Positions 23,201 through 29,174 of a DNA stretch of 64,000 nucleotides are shown here, one piece after another. Within the stretch, counting starts at the first letter, position 1, and each line of letters begins with the position of its first letter. Below the pieces are notes generated by a model. It searched no databases and was not told the origin of the DNA. It saw only the letters and a list, made by a program, of their open reading frames with translations. A program made the position numbers and the translations under genes. The stretch comes from Conchocele bisecta (Eukaryota; Mollusca; Bivalvia; Lucinida; Thyasiridae): NCBI GenBank assembly GCA_029237695.1, contig CM055268.1, positions 49,246,418-49,310,417 of the forward strand, read 5' to 3'.

Positions 23201-23323
23201 CTCCTACTGTTTGTCCTCGTTGCGTTCCTTGTGATCAACCGGAGACGGAAACTGGTTCCACCGCGATACTCCCAGTTCGGGTCTTTCGTCCGTCAACTCA
23301 GCCTAGGCCTGGTCTGTTCATAA
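7721..23323 (+). CDS. Acid sphingomyelinase-like phosphodiesterase, membrane form (six exons)
   Basis: The gene is join(7721-7796, 12982-13192, 17358-17608, 19755-19918, 21028-21208, 22635-23323). The exons sum to 1572 nt, giving 523 residues, and every junction is GT-AG and in phase. Family enzymes are secreted or cell-surface metal-dependent phosphodiesterases that act on phosphate esters such as nucleotides. The motifs seen are TDFH (D33, H35), TGD (D97), GNHD (137-140), AH (H240) and GHEH (280-283), a full calcineurin-like metal-binding set. Residues 1-20 form a signal peptide. Sequons include N39, N118, N129 and N161. Residues 436-472 are a Pro/Thr stalk, 473-495 a membrane span, and 496-523 a tail starting NRRRK. 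Vertebrate relatives are secreted (3A) or GPI-anchored (3B), so the membrane span is notable. No saposin domain precedes the catalytic domain, which excludes true SMPD1. The 3A versus 3B label is not resolved; the TPWK..LPG region leans to 3B. Confidence 0.93.
7797..8104. other. Start of intron 1; nothing recognised
   Basis: This is AT-rich intron sequence without repeats that I can name. Confidence 0.35.
8214..8245. repeat. GCGTCC hexamer repeat
   Basis: About five units of CGCGTC/CGTCCG form a short GC-rich run just inside the left end of the Helitron-related element. Confidence 0.8.
8246..8880. repeat. Tandem array K, about 155 bp units
   Basis: The unit contains AGCATAACTCGACCACCCTT, AATATTTTCATGAAACTTCA and AAGAATGACAACTCTTGC. 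Four to five copies are spaced 147-160 bp apart. The minus-strand frames across it repeat the same peptide because the DNA repeats; they are not a gene. Two more units are at 11185-11490. Confidence 0.9.
9001..9720. repeat. Two direct repeats with poly-T tracts
   Basis: About 300 bp starting GCTAGCATGTGCA and containing TGTGTTGAAAATATTGTGGC, GATATATGTAGATAAATATA and AGCAAGCATTATTATTT, followed by long T runs, occurs at 9001-9405 and again at 9425-9720. Confidence 0.8.
9733..9798. repeat. Hairpin at the array boundary
   Basis: ACAATTATTGACTAGTGAGC pairs with GCTCACTAGTCAATAATTGT apart from one mismatch, around ATAGAATAT..ATATTCTAT. It separates the poly-T repeats from array L. Confidence 0.75.
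9960..11110. repeat. Tandem array L, about 170 bp units, seven copies
   Basis: The unit contains TGCTCTAATGGTCCTCTACC, GCCCTGTGCCAAATCCACG and CAGGGTCAAGGTCACATACT. Starts at about 9977, 10151, 10317, 10490, 10658, 10826 and 10999 give spacings of 166-174 bp. The same unit occurs reversed near 49290-49410 and 54640-54735. Confidence 0.9.
11185..11490. repeat. Array K, second block (two units)
   Basis: Two more 155 bp type units (AAACTTCACACATGCATAGA, AAGAATGACAACTCTTGC) lie after array L and before the right end of the Helitron-related element, giving a K-L-K layout. Confidence 0.85.
11709..11818. mobile_element. Perfect-palindrome MITE family G, copy 1
   Basis: TA flanks a 106 bp near-perfect palindrome with ends CAGTGGGGTCAGCGTG and CACGCTGACCCCACTG and centre CAACCTGTCGTG repeated in inverse. 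TA target duplication with CAGT ends suggests a Tc1/mariner or pogo-type source. The second copy is at 43473-43579. Confidence 0.85.
11937..12156. mobile_element. piggyBac-like MITE family F, copy 1
   Basis: The ends are TTAACCTTTACACCGCTATC and GGTCTAAGGGTTAA, with TTGTCGTCTGCTGTTTATTT and its inverse CAGCAGACGACAATTG inside. The central CATGCTTTGACAGCACTT is partly duplicated. TTAA edges point to a piggyBac-type source. Confidence 0.75.
12266..12636. mobile_element. Foldback element with GC-rich cargo
   Basis: GTACATACAATAGCGTTTCT plus GGGCCAGTTTA at the left pairs with TAAACTGGCCCAGAAATGCT plus ATTGTATATAC at the right. Between them, 12305-12450 is far richer in G and C than the surroundings. 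A fragment resembling family D (CAGATGAGCCAGCTCG) is also present. Confidence 0.6.
12905..12972. mobile_element. Family T terminus next to the exon 2 acceptor
   Basis: CACAAAACCCATAAGTCCCA and ATCACAGCCACATATA match the end of family T (compare 20340-20394). The last matching base is 8-10 bp before the exon 2 junction (AG at 12980-12981), so the element end forms the branch and pyrimidine region of that splice site. Confidence 0.6.
12982..13192 (+). CDS. SMPDL3 exon 2 (first metal-binding motif)
   Basis: The acceptor is TTATTCTGCAG and the donor GTAAGT. It encodes residues 26-96, with TDFH near the start (metal ligands D33 and H35), sequon N39-Y-S, a Cys-containing loop, and the end FIMWTG, whose following Asp from exon 3 completes the TGD motif. 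It begins with two bases of a codon and ends with two, matching exons 1 and 3. Confidence 0.93.
13350..13430. mobile_element. Hairpin element family H, copy 2
   Basis: ATGTTGTTACCATTCAATTG and CAATTGAGTGGTAACAACAT are inverted around ACCGTCTCGACGAGACGGT. It is the same family as 6130-6217 and lies in SMPDL3 intron 2. Confidence 0.75.
13556..13945. mobile_element. MITE family F4, copy 1
   Basis: Ends GGCTCCAGATAAGG and CTTATTTGGAGCTCT enclose CAATTGGGTATTT repeats and a central perfect hairpin built on CATTTCATTAGAATTGTCTC. Copies are at 61914-62307 and, decayed, at 47516-47856. It has no coding capacity. Confidence 0.75.
14161..15575 (+). mobile_element. Helitron-related tandem array, about 160 bp units, eight copies
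   Basis: It opens with the inverted repeat TGTCTCCCCCATGAATGGGG and a short TCCGTCTG run. Units containing CTTTACAGGAATACTGGTCA, TTGCGCACCTGGGGTTTTAG and GAGTTATGGCCCTTGACTTA follow, spaced 152-165 bp apart. This is the layout of bivalve pearl/HINE-type elements. A degenerate right end may lie near 16025-16060, but its CTRR is not clear. Confidence 0.65.
15576..16080. repeat. Diverged array flank with TCCGTCCATCTGTTTG repeats
   Basis: Two roughly 190 bp direct repeats contain TCCGTCCATCTGT, a T-rich stretch and TTCTCAAATCACATATAATT. They match the sequence just before the array at 14120-14160, so the array seems to be flanked on both sides by the same sequence. Confidence 0.5.
16180..16228 (+). 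mobile_element. Retroposon 3' tail
   Basis: CTTAGCTGTTGATAGGCCAT followed by TAAAAACCAATAAATCAAAT is the end of a dispersed retroposon. The same tail appears at 18017, 26862, 30098 and 31592 and, reversed, at 46008, 49012 and 51440. Confidence 0.6.
16305..16515. mobile_element. MITE family T
   Basis: Inverted ends (AGCTGTGACAGGAGAAATTG and AGTCACATAGG) flank CCAGTGTACATGCAGATCAG and GATCTGCACTGTTCGCCA. It is the same plan as the better-preserved copy at 20152-20394. Confidence 0.6.
16531..16743. mobile_element. piggyBac-like MITE family F2, copy 1
   Basis: TTAACCCTTCCTACGCTGTT and CATAGTAAGGGTTAA are the ends. The centre is a perfect hairpin, GAGAATCGTCTCCGCTGG with its inverse, between TTTTGACAGCAC arms. 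The final TTAA is followed at once by CCCTTTCACTATC, which looks like the start of a family D element sharing the same TTAA. Confidence 0.75.
16763..17060 (+). pseudogene. Broken partial copy of SMPDL3 exon 3
   Basis: 16763-16788 (GACAGCGTCCCCCATGTGGA) and 17003-17060 (GACCTCAGTCTGCCGAAGAT, then TACACTATAATCGGCAA) match the start of exon 3 at 17358, about 600 bp downstream. A 210 bp foldback element splits the copy after the Glu-Asp codons. After the matching part, the reading frame diverges to a stop within about 10 codons. A possible acceptor (CATCCAG) precedes it. It cannot encode the GNHD motif and is a dead exon duplicate. Confidence 0.85.
16789..17002. mobile_element. Foldback element, GTTTCACTAAAC family, copy 1
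   Basis: GGGGGCGTTTCACTAAAC and TTTAGTGAAGCGGCCCCC are inverted ends. The centre is a perfect palindrome through GCATAGGCTGCATATGCAGC. Other copies are at 29175-29335 and 52936-53181. This copy sits inside the exon 3 duplicate, with GGACCT on both sides. Confidence 0.8.
17186..17300. repeat. Hairpin family I, copy 2
   Basis: The second copy of the element at 1316-1432 ends 58 bp before SMPDL3 exon 3. A short TTA microsatellite (17325-17343) follows. Confidence 0.7.
17358..17608 (+). CDS. SMPDL3 exon 3 (GNHD motif)
   Basis: The acceptor is ACTCCCAG and the donor GTTTGT. It encodes residues 96-180. It completes TGD, continues DSVPHVED and IYTIIGNVTGELRRVFP, and holds the catalytic-centre motif LGNHD (136-140). 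Sequons are N118-V-T, N129-T-S and N161-V-S. The exon is rich in G and C compared with its introns. It ends with one base, and exon 4 supplies the other two. Confidence 0.94.
17660..17998. mobile_element. MITE family A, copy 3
   Basis: This copy runs in the opposite orientation to the first two, from TATCCCATCAACATAGTGCG to CACTAACTTACTATTCTCTA. It starts only about 50 bp after the exon 3 donor. Confidence 0.8.
18092..18545 (+). mobile_element. Helitron-related fragment with two-copy tandem repeat
   Basis: TATGCCCCCAATTCGATAGC AAGGGGGCATA at the left is the 5' hairpin seen in other copies. Two units of about 175 bp follow (AGTTTGTAAGAGTTTC, TTACTTGAAGGATT, GACCTTGACCTTTGTGACCT). No right end was identified. 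Confidence 0.55.
18825..18990. mobile_element. MITE family N, copy 1
   Basis: ACAGGGACTTGGACCTATGA and TCATAGGTCCGTCTTTCCAC are inverted, as are CATTACCCCACCCACTTGGT-type arms. A fuller end is seen at 39239-39344. Confidence 0.65.
19061..19258. mobile_element. piggyBac-like MITE family F2, copy 2
   Basis: The central hairpin GAGAATCGTCTCCAGTGGAG lies between CTGGTTTTAACAGCAC and its inverse. The right end is GTAGGAAGGGTTAA. Its left end is worn. Confidence 0.7.
19290..19743 (+). mobile_element. tRNA-headed SINE, split by a family D MITE
   Basis: TGGCCTAGGGGTTAGAACAC is an A-box region and GGTTCAAACCTC a B box. A body ending GACCTTAGCTGTTGCTGGGA follows, then the tail AAAACCATCCTCTTTCACTT resumes at about 19720 after a D element (19475-19719). 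The tail matches the second SINE at 21785-21815. It ends about 10 bp before the exon 4 acceptor. Confidence 0.7.
19475..19719. mobile_element. piggyBac-like MITE family D, copy 2
   Basis: It runs from CCCTTTCAACCCTAAGG to GTTCAAAGGGTTAA, with GAGACAGCTCGTTACGAGCC and its inverse in the centre. It is inserted in the SINE tail. Confidence 0.75.
19755..19918 (+). CDS. SMPDL3 exon 4
   Basis: The acceptor is CCAACAACAG. It encodes residues 180-234: GGYYSVQLSPKLRLVGLNTN, then LYY, then PDPANQFRFIEQQLQEAS, the conserved segment of the family between the GNHD and AH motifs. The donor is GCG|GTACAG in phase 0. Its GT-A uses the TA target duplication of a MITE whose first base is 19922. Confidence 0.93.
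19922..20137. mobile_element. pogo/Tigger-like MITE inserted in the exon 4 splice donor
   Basis: TA duplicates (19920-19921 and 20138-20139) flank a 216 bp element with ends CAGTGAAACCTCTCTAAACC and GGTTTAATGAGGATCCACTG. Near the left it also has an internal inverse copy of the end (19955-19990). A second copy with TA duplicates is at 61532-61738. Removing it would leave GCG|GTATTG, so the donor GT was kept by the target duplication. Confidence 0.82.
20152..20394. mobile_element. MITE family T, good copy
   Basis: TATGTGTCTGTGACTGGAGA and TCTCCAGACACAGCCACATA are inverted ends, with GTGCAGATCCTGATCAGACT and AATGCATTGGCTGATTTGTA inside. The family has at least eight recognisable copies or fragments. 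Confidence 0.7.
20395..21027. other. Rest of intron 4; weak inverted repeats
   Basis: The outer parts GTGCATGATCACGTGGTTAC (20660) and GGTACTTGTTGTTAGTACCA CGTGATC (20930) hint at a decayed foldback element across 20640-20965. No exon is seen. Confidence 0.35.
21028..21208 (+). CDS. SMPDL3 exon 5 (GHEH motif)
   Basis: The acceptor is GATTGGCAG and the donor GTAAGG. It encodes residues 235-295: VMIFAHIAPG with metal ligand H240, then QAQMYGHEHTDSFR with H281 and H283, the last metal-binding motif of the fold. It ends after one base of the Thr codon completed by exon 6. Confidence 0.94.
21346..21825 (+). mobile_element. tRNA-headed SINE, split by a family B MITE
   Basis: GTGGCATAGAGGTTAGGACA is the A-box region and GAGTTCAATCCCCGCC the B box. 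The body GCATGAAATACTTTTGTAG follows. After the B insertion (21463-21723) the tail resumes with GAGACTTGAAACC and AAATGACCTCAAGCTGCTGC. Confidence 0.7.
21463..21723. mobile_element. MITE family B, copy 3 (core lost)
   Basis: It has full-length family ends. The centre shows only ATAAATTCAGTATAATA, and a small insertion (AAATGTAC) is in the right arm. Confidence 0.85.
21868..21942. mobile_element. Stand-alone copy of the family B core hairpin
   Basis: TTATACTGAATTTATTACAT and TATCACAGCCAAAATGGCTG with its inverse occur here without any of the outer family B sequence. The core can therefore exist on its own. Confidence 0.7.
22285..22430. mobile_element. Foldback element with CTAATGCACTC ends
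   Basis: ACTTCTAATGCACTC at the left pairs with GAGTGCATTAGAAATA at the right, over about 140 bp in intron 5. Confidence 0.5.
22438..22585. mobile_element. Foldback element upstream of exon 6
   Basis: TGTAATTTTGAAATTTGC..GCGTTTATTAGAAAATGATA and the inverse TATCATTTTCTGATATACGC..GCAAATTTTAAAATTACA form a palindrome of about 147 bp with centre GCGACCGCTAGCGCGTCGC. It ends 50 bp before exon 6. Confidence 0.75.
22635..23323 (+). CDS. SMPDL3 exon 6 (C-terminal domain, stalk, membrane span)
   Basis: The acceptor is GCTTTGTAG; it completes a Thr codon. It encodes residues 295-523. SPAVTPWKSTLPG and NNPSVRLYTYD are family hallmarks. Four Cys (VVCNGSC, HFCAI, RTCMS) mark the conserved C-terminal domain. 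Residues 436-472 are Pro/Thr repeats written as CCCACG-type DNA repeats. The span 473-495 (IGGLAGFVLLLFVLVAFLVI) is followed by NRRRK and a 23-residue tail, then TAA at 23321-23323. Confidence 0.93.
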
Positions 23324-23405
23324 ATACCCATTTAAAATGTGGAATGGTCCATCTTTCCAACATTGAGATTAATAGTATTCATGTTTTAACACTTAGATTA
23401 TGAAC

Positions 23406-23411
23406 ATTAAA
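23406..23411 (+). promoter_or_regulatory. Possible poly(A) signal of SMPDL3
   Basis: ATTAAA lies 83 bp after the stop codon. It is a common variant signal, and no AATAAA is nearer. A MITE of family F starts about 40 bp later. Confidence 0.35.
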
Positions 23412-23444
23412 ATTGATGAGTATCTAATTATTTTCTATGGCCTT

Positions 23445-23632
23445 TACAATGCTGAATTAAATTTGTTGTCTACTGTTTATTTTCTATTATCCATTTATCT
23501 CATCAAAAACATGGTTTGACAGCAATTTAGAATAATTTCCAAGGAAAATGATTCTAAAGTGCTGTCAAACCATGTTTTTATTGAGAAGGAAGGCAAAATA
23601 TAAAACAACAGCAGACGACAATTTTTGTTCCC
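23445..23632. mobile_element. piggyBac-like MITE family F, worn copy
   Basis: TTGTCTACTGTTTATTTTCT, CATGGTTTGACAGCA, a central hairpin and AGCAGACGACAATTT are all present, but the TTAA ends are gone. It separates the SMPDL3 3' end from its partial duplicate. Confidence 0.7.
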
Positions 23633-23635
23633 AGC

Positions 23636-23745
23636 CGTCTTAAGTTCCTTGTGATTAACTGGAGACGGAAACTGGTACCACCGCTGTACTCCAACTTTGG
23701 GTCTTTGTCAATTAACTTGGCCTGTGCCTGCTCTCTGTTTAAATG
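23636..23745 (+). pseudogene. Duplicate of the SMPDL3 3' end
   Basis: GTTCCTTGTGATTAACTGGA, GACGGAAACTGGTACCACCG and TTTGGGTCTTTGTC match 23224-23320, the end of the membrane span and the tail. The frame is open across it (FLVINWRRKLVPPLYSNFGS) but lacks the rest of the span, and the stop codon at the original position is lost. It could be a dead duplicate or an alternative last exon (CCCAG precedes it). Confidence 0.8.
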
Positions 23746-23814
23746 TGGCCGTCACTGGAGAAATGGGGCTTATCCAGATCAAATACCGGTAGCATACTGC
23801 TGCAGCAAGTCAAT

Positions 23815-24232
23815 ATAGGAATGAATGGCATTTTTGTGGAATTTATCGGGGTATAAACTTGGAAAAGTCGCGGGAATACTGGACGAAGCGATAAAAAATT
23901 ACAATTTTCGAAAAAAAACAAAAAAAAATATATATCGAAAATTGTTATTTTTTTAAGGTCTCGTCCAGTATTCCCGCGACTTTTCAAAGTTTATATCCCC
24001 GATAAATTCAACGAAAAGGCCATTCATTCCTTATAATTCCAGCATTTGAAATAAATTCATCAAGAAAATGTGTTTATTTTCCGTTTTCTTAAGAATGATT
24101 TTAACTGCGCCTCACGGTTACGGAAAGTAGTTTGGCGTGGGAGTTTACTGGGATGTAAATTCTGAACAGAAACTTGCTACGGACCAATCAAATGTTAGGG
24201 AACTGTGTAAATATTTTTGTGCTGGAATTATT
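23815..24232 (+). mobile_element. MITE family C, copy 2, with inserted AT element
   Basis: The usual C hairpin and tail are present, but at the hairpin tip 23887-23955 is replaced by GCGATAAAAAATTACAATTT and its inverse AAAATTGTTATTTTTTTAAG. The same sequence occurs at 51955-52075, so another foldback landed at the tip. Confidence 0.75.
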
Positions 24233-24244
24233 GATCTACATGTA

Positions 24245-24345
24245 TATTGCTTGTTAGAAGCAAGCATGGCGGGTGCTTCATTGATGGAATTGCAAAGATT
24301 GCAGATCCAGATCAGACTGTGGAGACACAGACTTAACTGGATCTG
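24245..24345. mobile_element. Family T fragment
   Basis: TATATTGCTTGTTAGAAGCA, GGTGCTTCATTGATGGAAT and GCAGATCCAGATCAGACTGT match the inner half of family T. Confidence 0.55.
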
Positions 24346-24361
24346 CACAGTATATTTGGTC

Positions 24362-24482
24362 TTCTTTCTCTTTAAAAAACATTTCCATTGGAAATGGTTC
24401 TAAAGTGCTGTCGGGACATGCTTTTGCTGAGAAAAATTGAAAATATAACAAATACAGCAGATGACACAATTTAATTTACTAT
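24362..24482. mobile_element. Family F fragment
   Basis: Only the right half is present: CCATTGGAAATGGTTCTAAA and GTGCTGTCGGGACATGCTTT. Confidence 0.55.
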
Positions 24483-24646
24483 TGCATTGTAAAGGCTGTA
24501 TAAAATAATTATTTTCTCATCAAAATGTTTGTATAAAATGGGCCGTGTGGGAGGCCTTTATTTGTTGTTGAAATTCCGACATAGAGTCAAAGTTCAAATT
24601 ATACGGTTAAAGATCTCGTATGATACTAGATATCTACATAACCCTA

Positions 24647-25218
24647 CTGTCTGTTTCATGAAAGCTGCCCAAATTGTACGGCTATATAAACAATTCAAAA
24701 ACAAGATTTCTTTTGATAATATTAAATTAAAGGAAAAATTAAGAATGAGCCTTCTTTTTTTTTCGTGAAATTTGGTCAAATATTGATTTTATTGCGAAAA
24801 AACAATTTCCCCATGTTAAATCCCCATAGACATCTTCACGGAGTGAAGATGTCTATGGGGAGTTAACATGGAGAATTTTTTTTTTGAATTTTAGAAATAC
24901 TGGATCGATTTTTAACATTTAACTTTTGTTTTCTCAGTTAGATCATATCCAAGCTATCTAGCTAGGTTTCAGAGTCAATTTCCAAAAAAAAATGTTTTTT
25001 GACTCCTCCCGCAAGTCCTCTACCTCTTTTCCCCCCATGTTAAATTCCCATAGAGAAATCAATTTTTCGTAATAAAACCAATATTTGACCAAATTTCACA
25101 AAATATAAAGAAGGCTCATTCTTAAATTTTCCTTTAATTTAATATTATCGAAAAAAATATTGTTTTTGAATTGTTTATATAGCCGTAAAATTTGGGCAGC
25201 TTTCGTGAAACGGACAGT
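24647..25218. mobile_element. Long foldback family Q, copy 1
   Basis: About 570 bp, palindromic along its whole length. CTGTCTGTTTCATGAAAGCT and AGCTTTCGTGAAACGGACAG are the ends. Within are TTTAAGAATGAGCC-type arms and a second tight hairpin, CCCCATAGACATCTTCACGG. Copy 2 is at 59323-59899. Confidence 0.8.
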
Positions 25219-25630
25219 AGATATCTAGATAACCCTAGATCAGGCTGCATAGTATGATCTTGTCATACACTGTTTGTCATTTACCGTAATCATCCATGTA
25301 TCATTACTGCCATTTTCATACACCTTTTATCAAGCAGGACCTGATTGCTCAAAACCTCTGTTACTTTAACAGCTTTAAATCTAGTAACACTTTTAAGGAT
25401 TTAACAGTCCGTTAAACTAACAGAGGTTTCGGGTATATGCTGCTGATGGTATGTCAGATTTGCAAAGTTGCTGCCCACAAGTACATATCAGATTGTTAAA
25501 TCTATTATCTTATCTAGACAAAATTATACATATTTCAATGACTAGGTACATAAATTGTAGACCCTGATTTATGCGTATGCATGTACGAGGGGCATTTAAA
25601 AAGTTGCGATACGGAGGCTGTATATATTGC
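25219..25630. other. No gene seen
   Basis: This is AT-rich sequence. CAAAACCTCTGTTACTTTAA and GTTAAACTAACAGAGGTTTCG (about 25349-25431) form a weak hairpin. Nothing else is recognised. Confidence 0.35.
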
Positions 25631-25633
25631 ATT

Positions 25634-25912
25634 TATCCCGTCCACACGGTGCGTATGTGCCGTGAAACATTTTTGATATCCTGTCAATATGACCTAATAC
25701 TGCGTATGAATATGTGCAGTGACTGGGGTTATTATTTTTGCATTTTAAAGTCATGTGTAGGTGTTGGCGGGATAAATAGAATAGTAGGTTAGTGCCGTGA
25801 ATGGGAAAAAATATTTGGCATGGCACGGAAACGGTATGGGCGAGGCTCTCCTAAGCCTTGCCAGATATTTTTTCCCATTCACGGCACTAACTACCGGTAT
25901 TCTCTATTTATT
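25634..25912. mobile_element. MITE family A, copy 4
   Basis: It runs from TTTATCCCGTCCACACGGTG to CCGGTATTCTCTATTTATTG in the same orientation as copy 3. The centre is shortened. Confidence 0.8.
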
Positions 25913-26213
25913 GAGCTGACATCTTGATTTTTTGCCATATTAAAGTGGAAAACAGGTATATCAAAAATGTTCCATAAGTTTCCCGAAAAACAGACAGTAT
26001 GCGCGTGAGATATCATTTATACTAATGCAACCGCTGTTTGGGCAATGTGGTGCAACTCCATATTCATTCATAATATACATTAATTTCATAAACATTTATA
26101 GAAATAACAAGAATTCATCTTACTAGTGTGTACTAGTACATCATAATTTACGTCATCAAACGGTATGACGTCACCACTTTGTACATAACACTTCTTGTCC
26201 TCCAGTGTGTGGC

Positions 26214-26915
26214 AGGTGGGAGCATGTGATGGGTGATTTAACGATTGTGATTCATCATTACTGGTATCCCGAACGGAGACCTAGTTTGGTCCTCAGGTAC
26301 AGCTTTGGCATTCTTGTATGTGAGGGTTTAATCTGGTTATACCCCTTGTATGAGTAATACGATTATTCCTAATCCTATTACTTTTAGGGGATGTGGCCAA
26401 GTGACTTTGGTGTGGTATGGACCTGGCACCAGGGGCCGATTTCATCAACATTGCAAAGTATACTTATCTAGCAAAGTATACTTTGAGGGAGTAATTTTCA
26501 ATTTTAGGATAAATTTATTAATTTTGATTATGCTGCATTTATTACATTATCACAGCCACTTTGGCTGTGATAATGTAATAAATTCAGTATAATAATTCTG
26601 CATACTTTTAATCATGAAATATATGCAGTAGTTAGTTCTATATGAAATAATGCATTTCCGGAAAAATAAATGATTGCTCCCTCAAAGTATACTTTGCTAG
26701 ATAAGTATACTTTGCAATTTTGATGAAATCGGCTACAGGTCGGGTTATTTCTAATTTCAGGGCTGAATATATATTTATTTTGATGTACATATTATGTTCT
26801 GATTTTGGGATTTTCTCCCCAGTACAGCAGGTTACATGCTGGATTGAACCCATTAGCTCAGCTTTAAATCACCTTAGCTGTTGATAGGCCATTAAACACC
26901 AATAAATCAAATTAA
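26214..26915 (+). mobile_element. Retroposon-like repeat O, split by a family B MITE
   Basis: GGTATCCCGAACGGAGACCT, TAATCCTATTACTTTTAGGG and CAGGGCTGAATATATATTTA lead to the tail CACCTTAGCTGTTGATAGGC. Related copies are at 30185, 31455, 35010, 49088(-) and 61203(-). The B element at 26432-26737 interrupts it after ACCTGGCACC. Confidence 0.6.
26432..26737. mobile_element. MITE family B, copy 4 (full, core present)
   Basis: About 305 bp with the complete central hairpin ATTACATTATCACAGCCACT. It is inserted in repeat O. Confidence 0.85.
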
Positions 26916-27276
26916 ATGTGCTCCAAAATGGCGCCACTTTATACTACAGAGCCGAATTTTGACACATAATTCTATGTTGTGGCAGGCAAAATAAAACTAT
27001 GACACATTGTTTGCTGCTAGAGGTGCATGCGGATGGTAGCATACCAAAATAATAGGTGCCCGACGGTTTTGGCAATTTTATTGAACGGATGAAGGTAATG
27101 TTGGCTGGTGTATCGACCTCAAATGGGAATTTAGTGGAATACAATTTTAATCTAGGTATGAACTAGTAACATAAATTAATTTCACAATATGTTGCACATC
27201 ATTAATCAAAGTGCGTCAACATCAAGTTAAATATGTGGGTCAATTCATGATGTAGTAGTATTTGCTTAGAAGTTTT

Positions 27277-27454
27277 TATGCCACCGGGTTTCAAAGAAAC
27301 GGGTGGCATATAGTGTTTGGACCGTCCGTCCGTCCGTCCGTCCGTCCGTCCGTCCGTTTGTCTGTCCGTCCGTCACACTTTTCGGTTAACCACTTTGTCA
27401 CAGTTTCTCAAATATGCTGCAGGTGGCATCCGCGTTCGACAGACGCATTTCTTG
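27277..27454 (+). mobile_element. Short Helitron-related element
   Basis: TATGCCACCGGGTTTCAAAG AAACGGGTGGCATA is the 5' hairpin, followed by a GTCC run (27320-27375). The right end has GCGTTCGACAGACGC, then ATTTCTTG|T. Only 178 bp long, this is close to the minimal form. Confidence 0.65.
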
Positions 27455-27550
27455 TTTAGTTCTATTTTTAGAACAATTAATATCCATGCTCTGCTAACTG
27501 AACGCTAGATCACTCGTGTGATTCTGACGTAGTTTCAAGATTGCACCACC

Positions 27551-27858
27551 AGTAGCCTATTTCACCAACATTGCAAAGTATATACTTATCTATCAAAGTA
27601 TACTTTGAGGGAGAAATTTTCAATTTAAGGATAAATTTATTAATTTTTATTATACTGAATTTATTACATTATCACAGCCATTTTGGCTGTGATAATGTAA
27701 TAACTTCATTATAATAATTCTGCATACTTTTAATCATCAAATATATGCAGTCGTTAGTTATATATGAAATAATGCATTTCGGGAAAAATAAATGATTTCT
27801 CCTTCAAAGTATAATTTGCTAGAAAAGTATACTTTGCAATGTTGGTGAAATCGGCTAC
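27551..27858. mobile_element. MITE family B, copy 5 (full)
   Basis: The ends TAGCCTATTTCACC and GGTGAAATCGGCTA and the full core hairpin are present. Confidence 0.85.
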
Positions 27859-27964
27859 TGGTCATGCCTGTACTAGCTCAATAAGCCTTTATTTCAGAAC
27901 CTTATATCAAACTAACATATTTCACGTCCAATATATGCAGATATATGTGTCGAAATATTAGCGT

Positions 27965-28034
27965 ACTCGCGCCACTACATGGGGCTCGCCCCTAACGCAC
28001 CCCCCAATAGAAAATCCTGCGTACGGGCCTGGTT
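27965..28034. mobile_element. Fragment of element family E
   Basis: TAACGCACCCCCCAATAGAA and CCTGCGTACGGGCCTGG match the right end of the composite at 40264-40650. Confidence 0.5.
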
Positions 28035-28196
28035 GGCTGTAATTGGTAAAACAGTGTTACGTTTACCAACACCATTAGAGAATTCATCTATCCATGCACA
28101 GTACTTAAGCCTCAGGACATATGTTATATTGCTATTCCATACTGTGTATGTGACTGGATAAATGGGGCGTATAGCATTGTGTACAGTCTACCTCCT

Positions 28197-28502
28197 GTAG
28201 CCTATTTCATCAACATTGCAAAGTATACTTTACTAGCAAAGTATACTTTGAGGGAGTAATCATTTATTTTTCCTGAAATGCATTATTTCATATAGAACTA
28301 ACAAATGCATATATTTCATGATTAAAAGTATGCAGAATTATTATACTGAATGTATTACATTATCACAGCCAAAATGGCTGTGATAATGTAATAAATTCAG
28401 TATAATAAAAATTAATAAATTTATCATAAAATTGAAAATTTCTCCCTCAAAGTATACTTTGCTACTAAAGTATACTTTGCAATGTTCATGAAATAGGCTA
28501 CT
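28197..28502. mobile_element. MITE family B, copy 6 (full)
   Basis: A complete copy with the core hairpin. Only about 340 bp separates it from copy 5. Confidence 0.85.
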
Positions 28503-28589
28503 GATCTACTAGCCCACTACATCAGTCTGACTCCTAGTTAGATGCATGATTGGTGTTTCACCGTCTGAATGGCGGTGAAACTGCAGACC

Positions 28590-28930
28590 CTAGTCTGTGT
28601 TGACACTCGTGCAGGAGGAGGAGGACCAGGAGAAAATATTTGGAAATTGATTCCGAAACCTGGCGAGATAGCTTGGAAATGATGCATATAAGAAAACAAA
28701 AATTAGATTTTGAAAATCGGTCCACAAATAAAAAATTATTTTTATCCCCCATGCTGAATTCCCATAGGAAAATTGTTTTTTCACAATTAATTTCATCAAA
28801 TATTTGTTTTTGGGGAGGGTGACCTTTTTGTTATTGATGACAAAGTACTTACAATTAAACATTTTTTAGATTTAATGTGTGTAATAGCCAAAGGTTTGTC
28901 GGCAGCGAAACGTGGAACAGACAGTAGTCT
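28590..28930. mobile_element. Decayed relative of family Q
   Basis: CCCCCATGCTGAATTCCCAT, AAAATTGTTTTTTCACAAT and GCGAAACGTGGAACAGACAG echo family Q motifs, but the pairing is poor. Confidence 0.35.
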
Positions 28931-29174
28931 GGGTTGACACTCATTGCAAAGCCGCATTTCTCCAGTGACATATACCACACAGAGTTGCGTGTTACTGATG
29001 TCGTTAAGTACATGTATTGTCATGTCGAACCTGCCCACCGGTGCTATGTTGTAGGGCAGTACCGCAATAACCTAGATTTGTTGTATTTTTATTTAAATGT
29101 ATTGTATGTTGTTATTTACTATGGTATTGCACATGTCGATGTCTTCCTCACTGTGAGGATGGTAGGCAGGTCCA

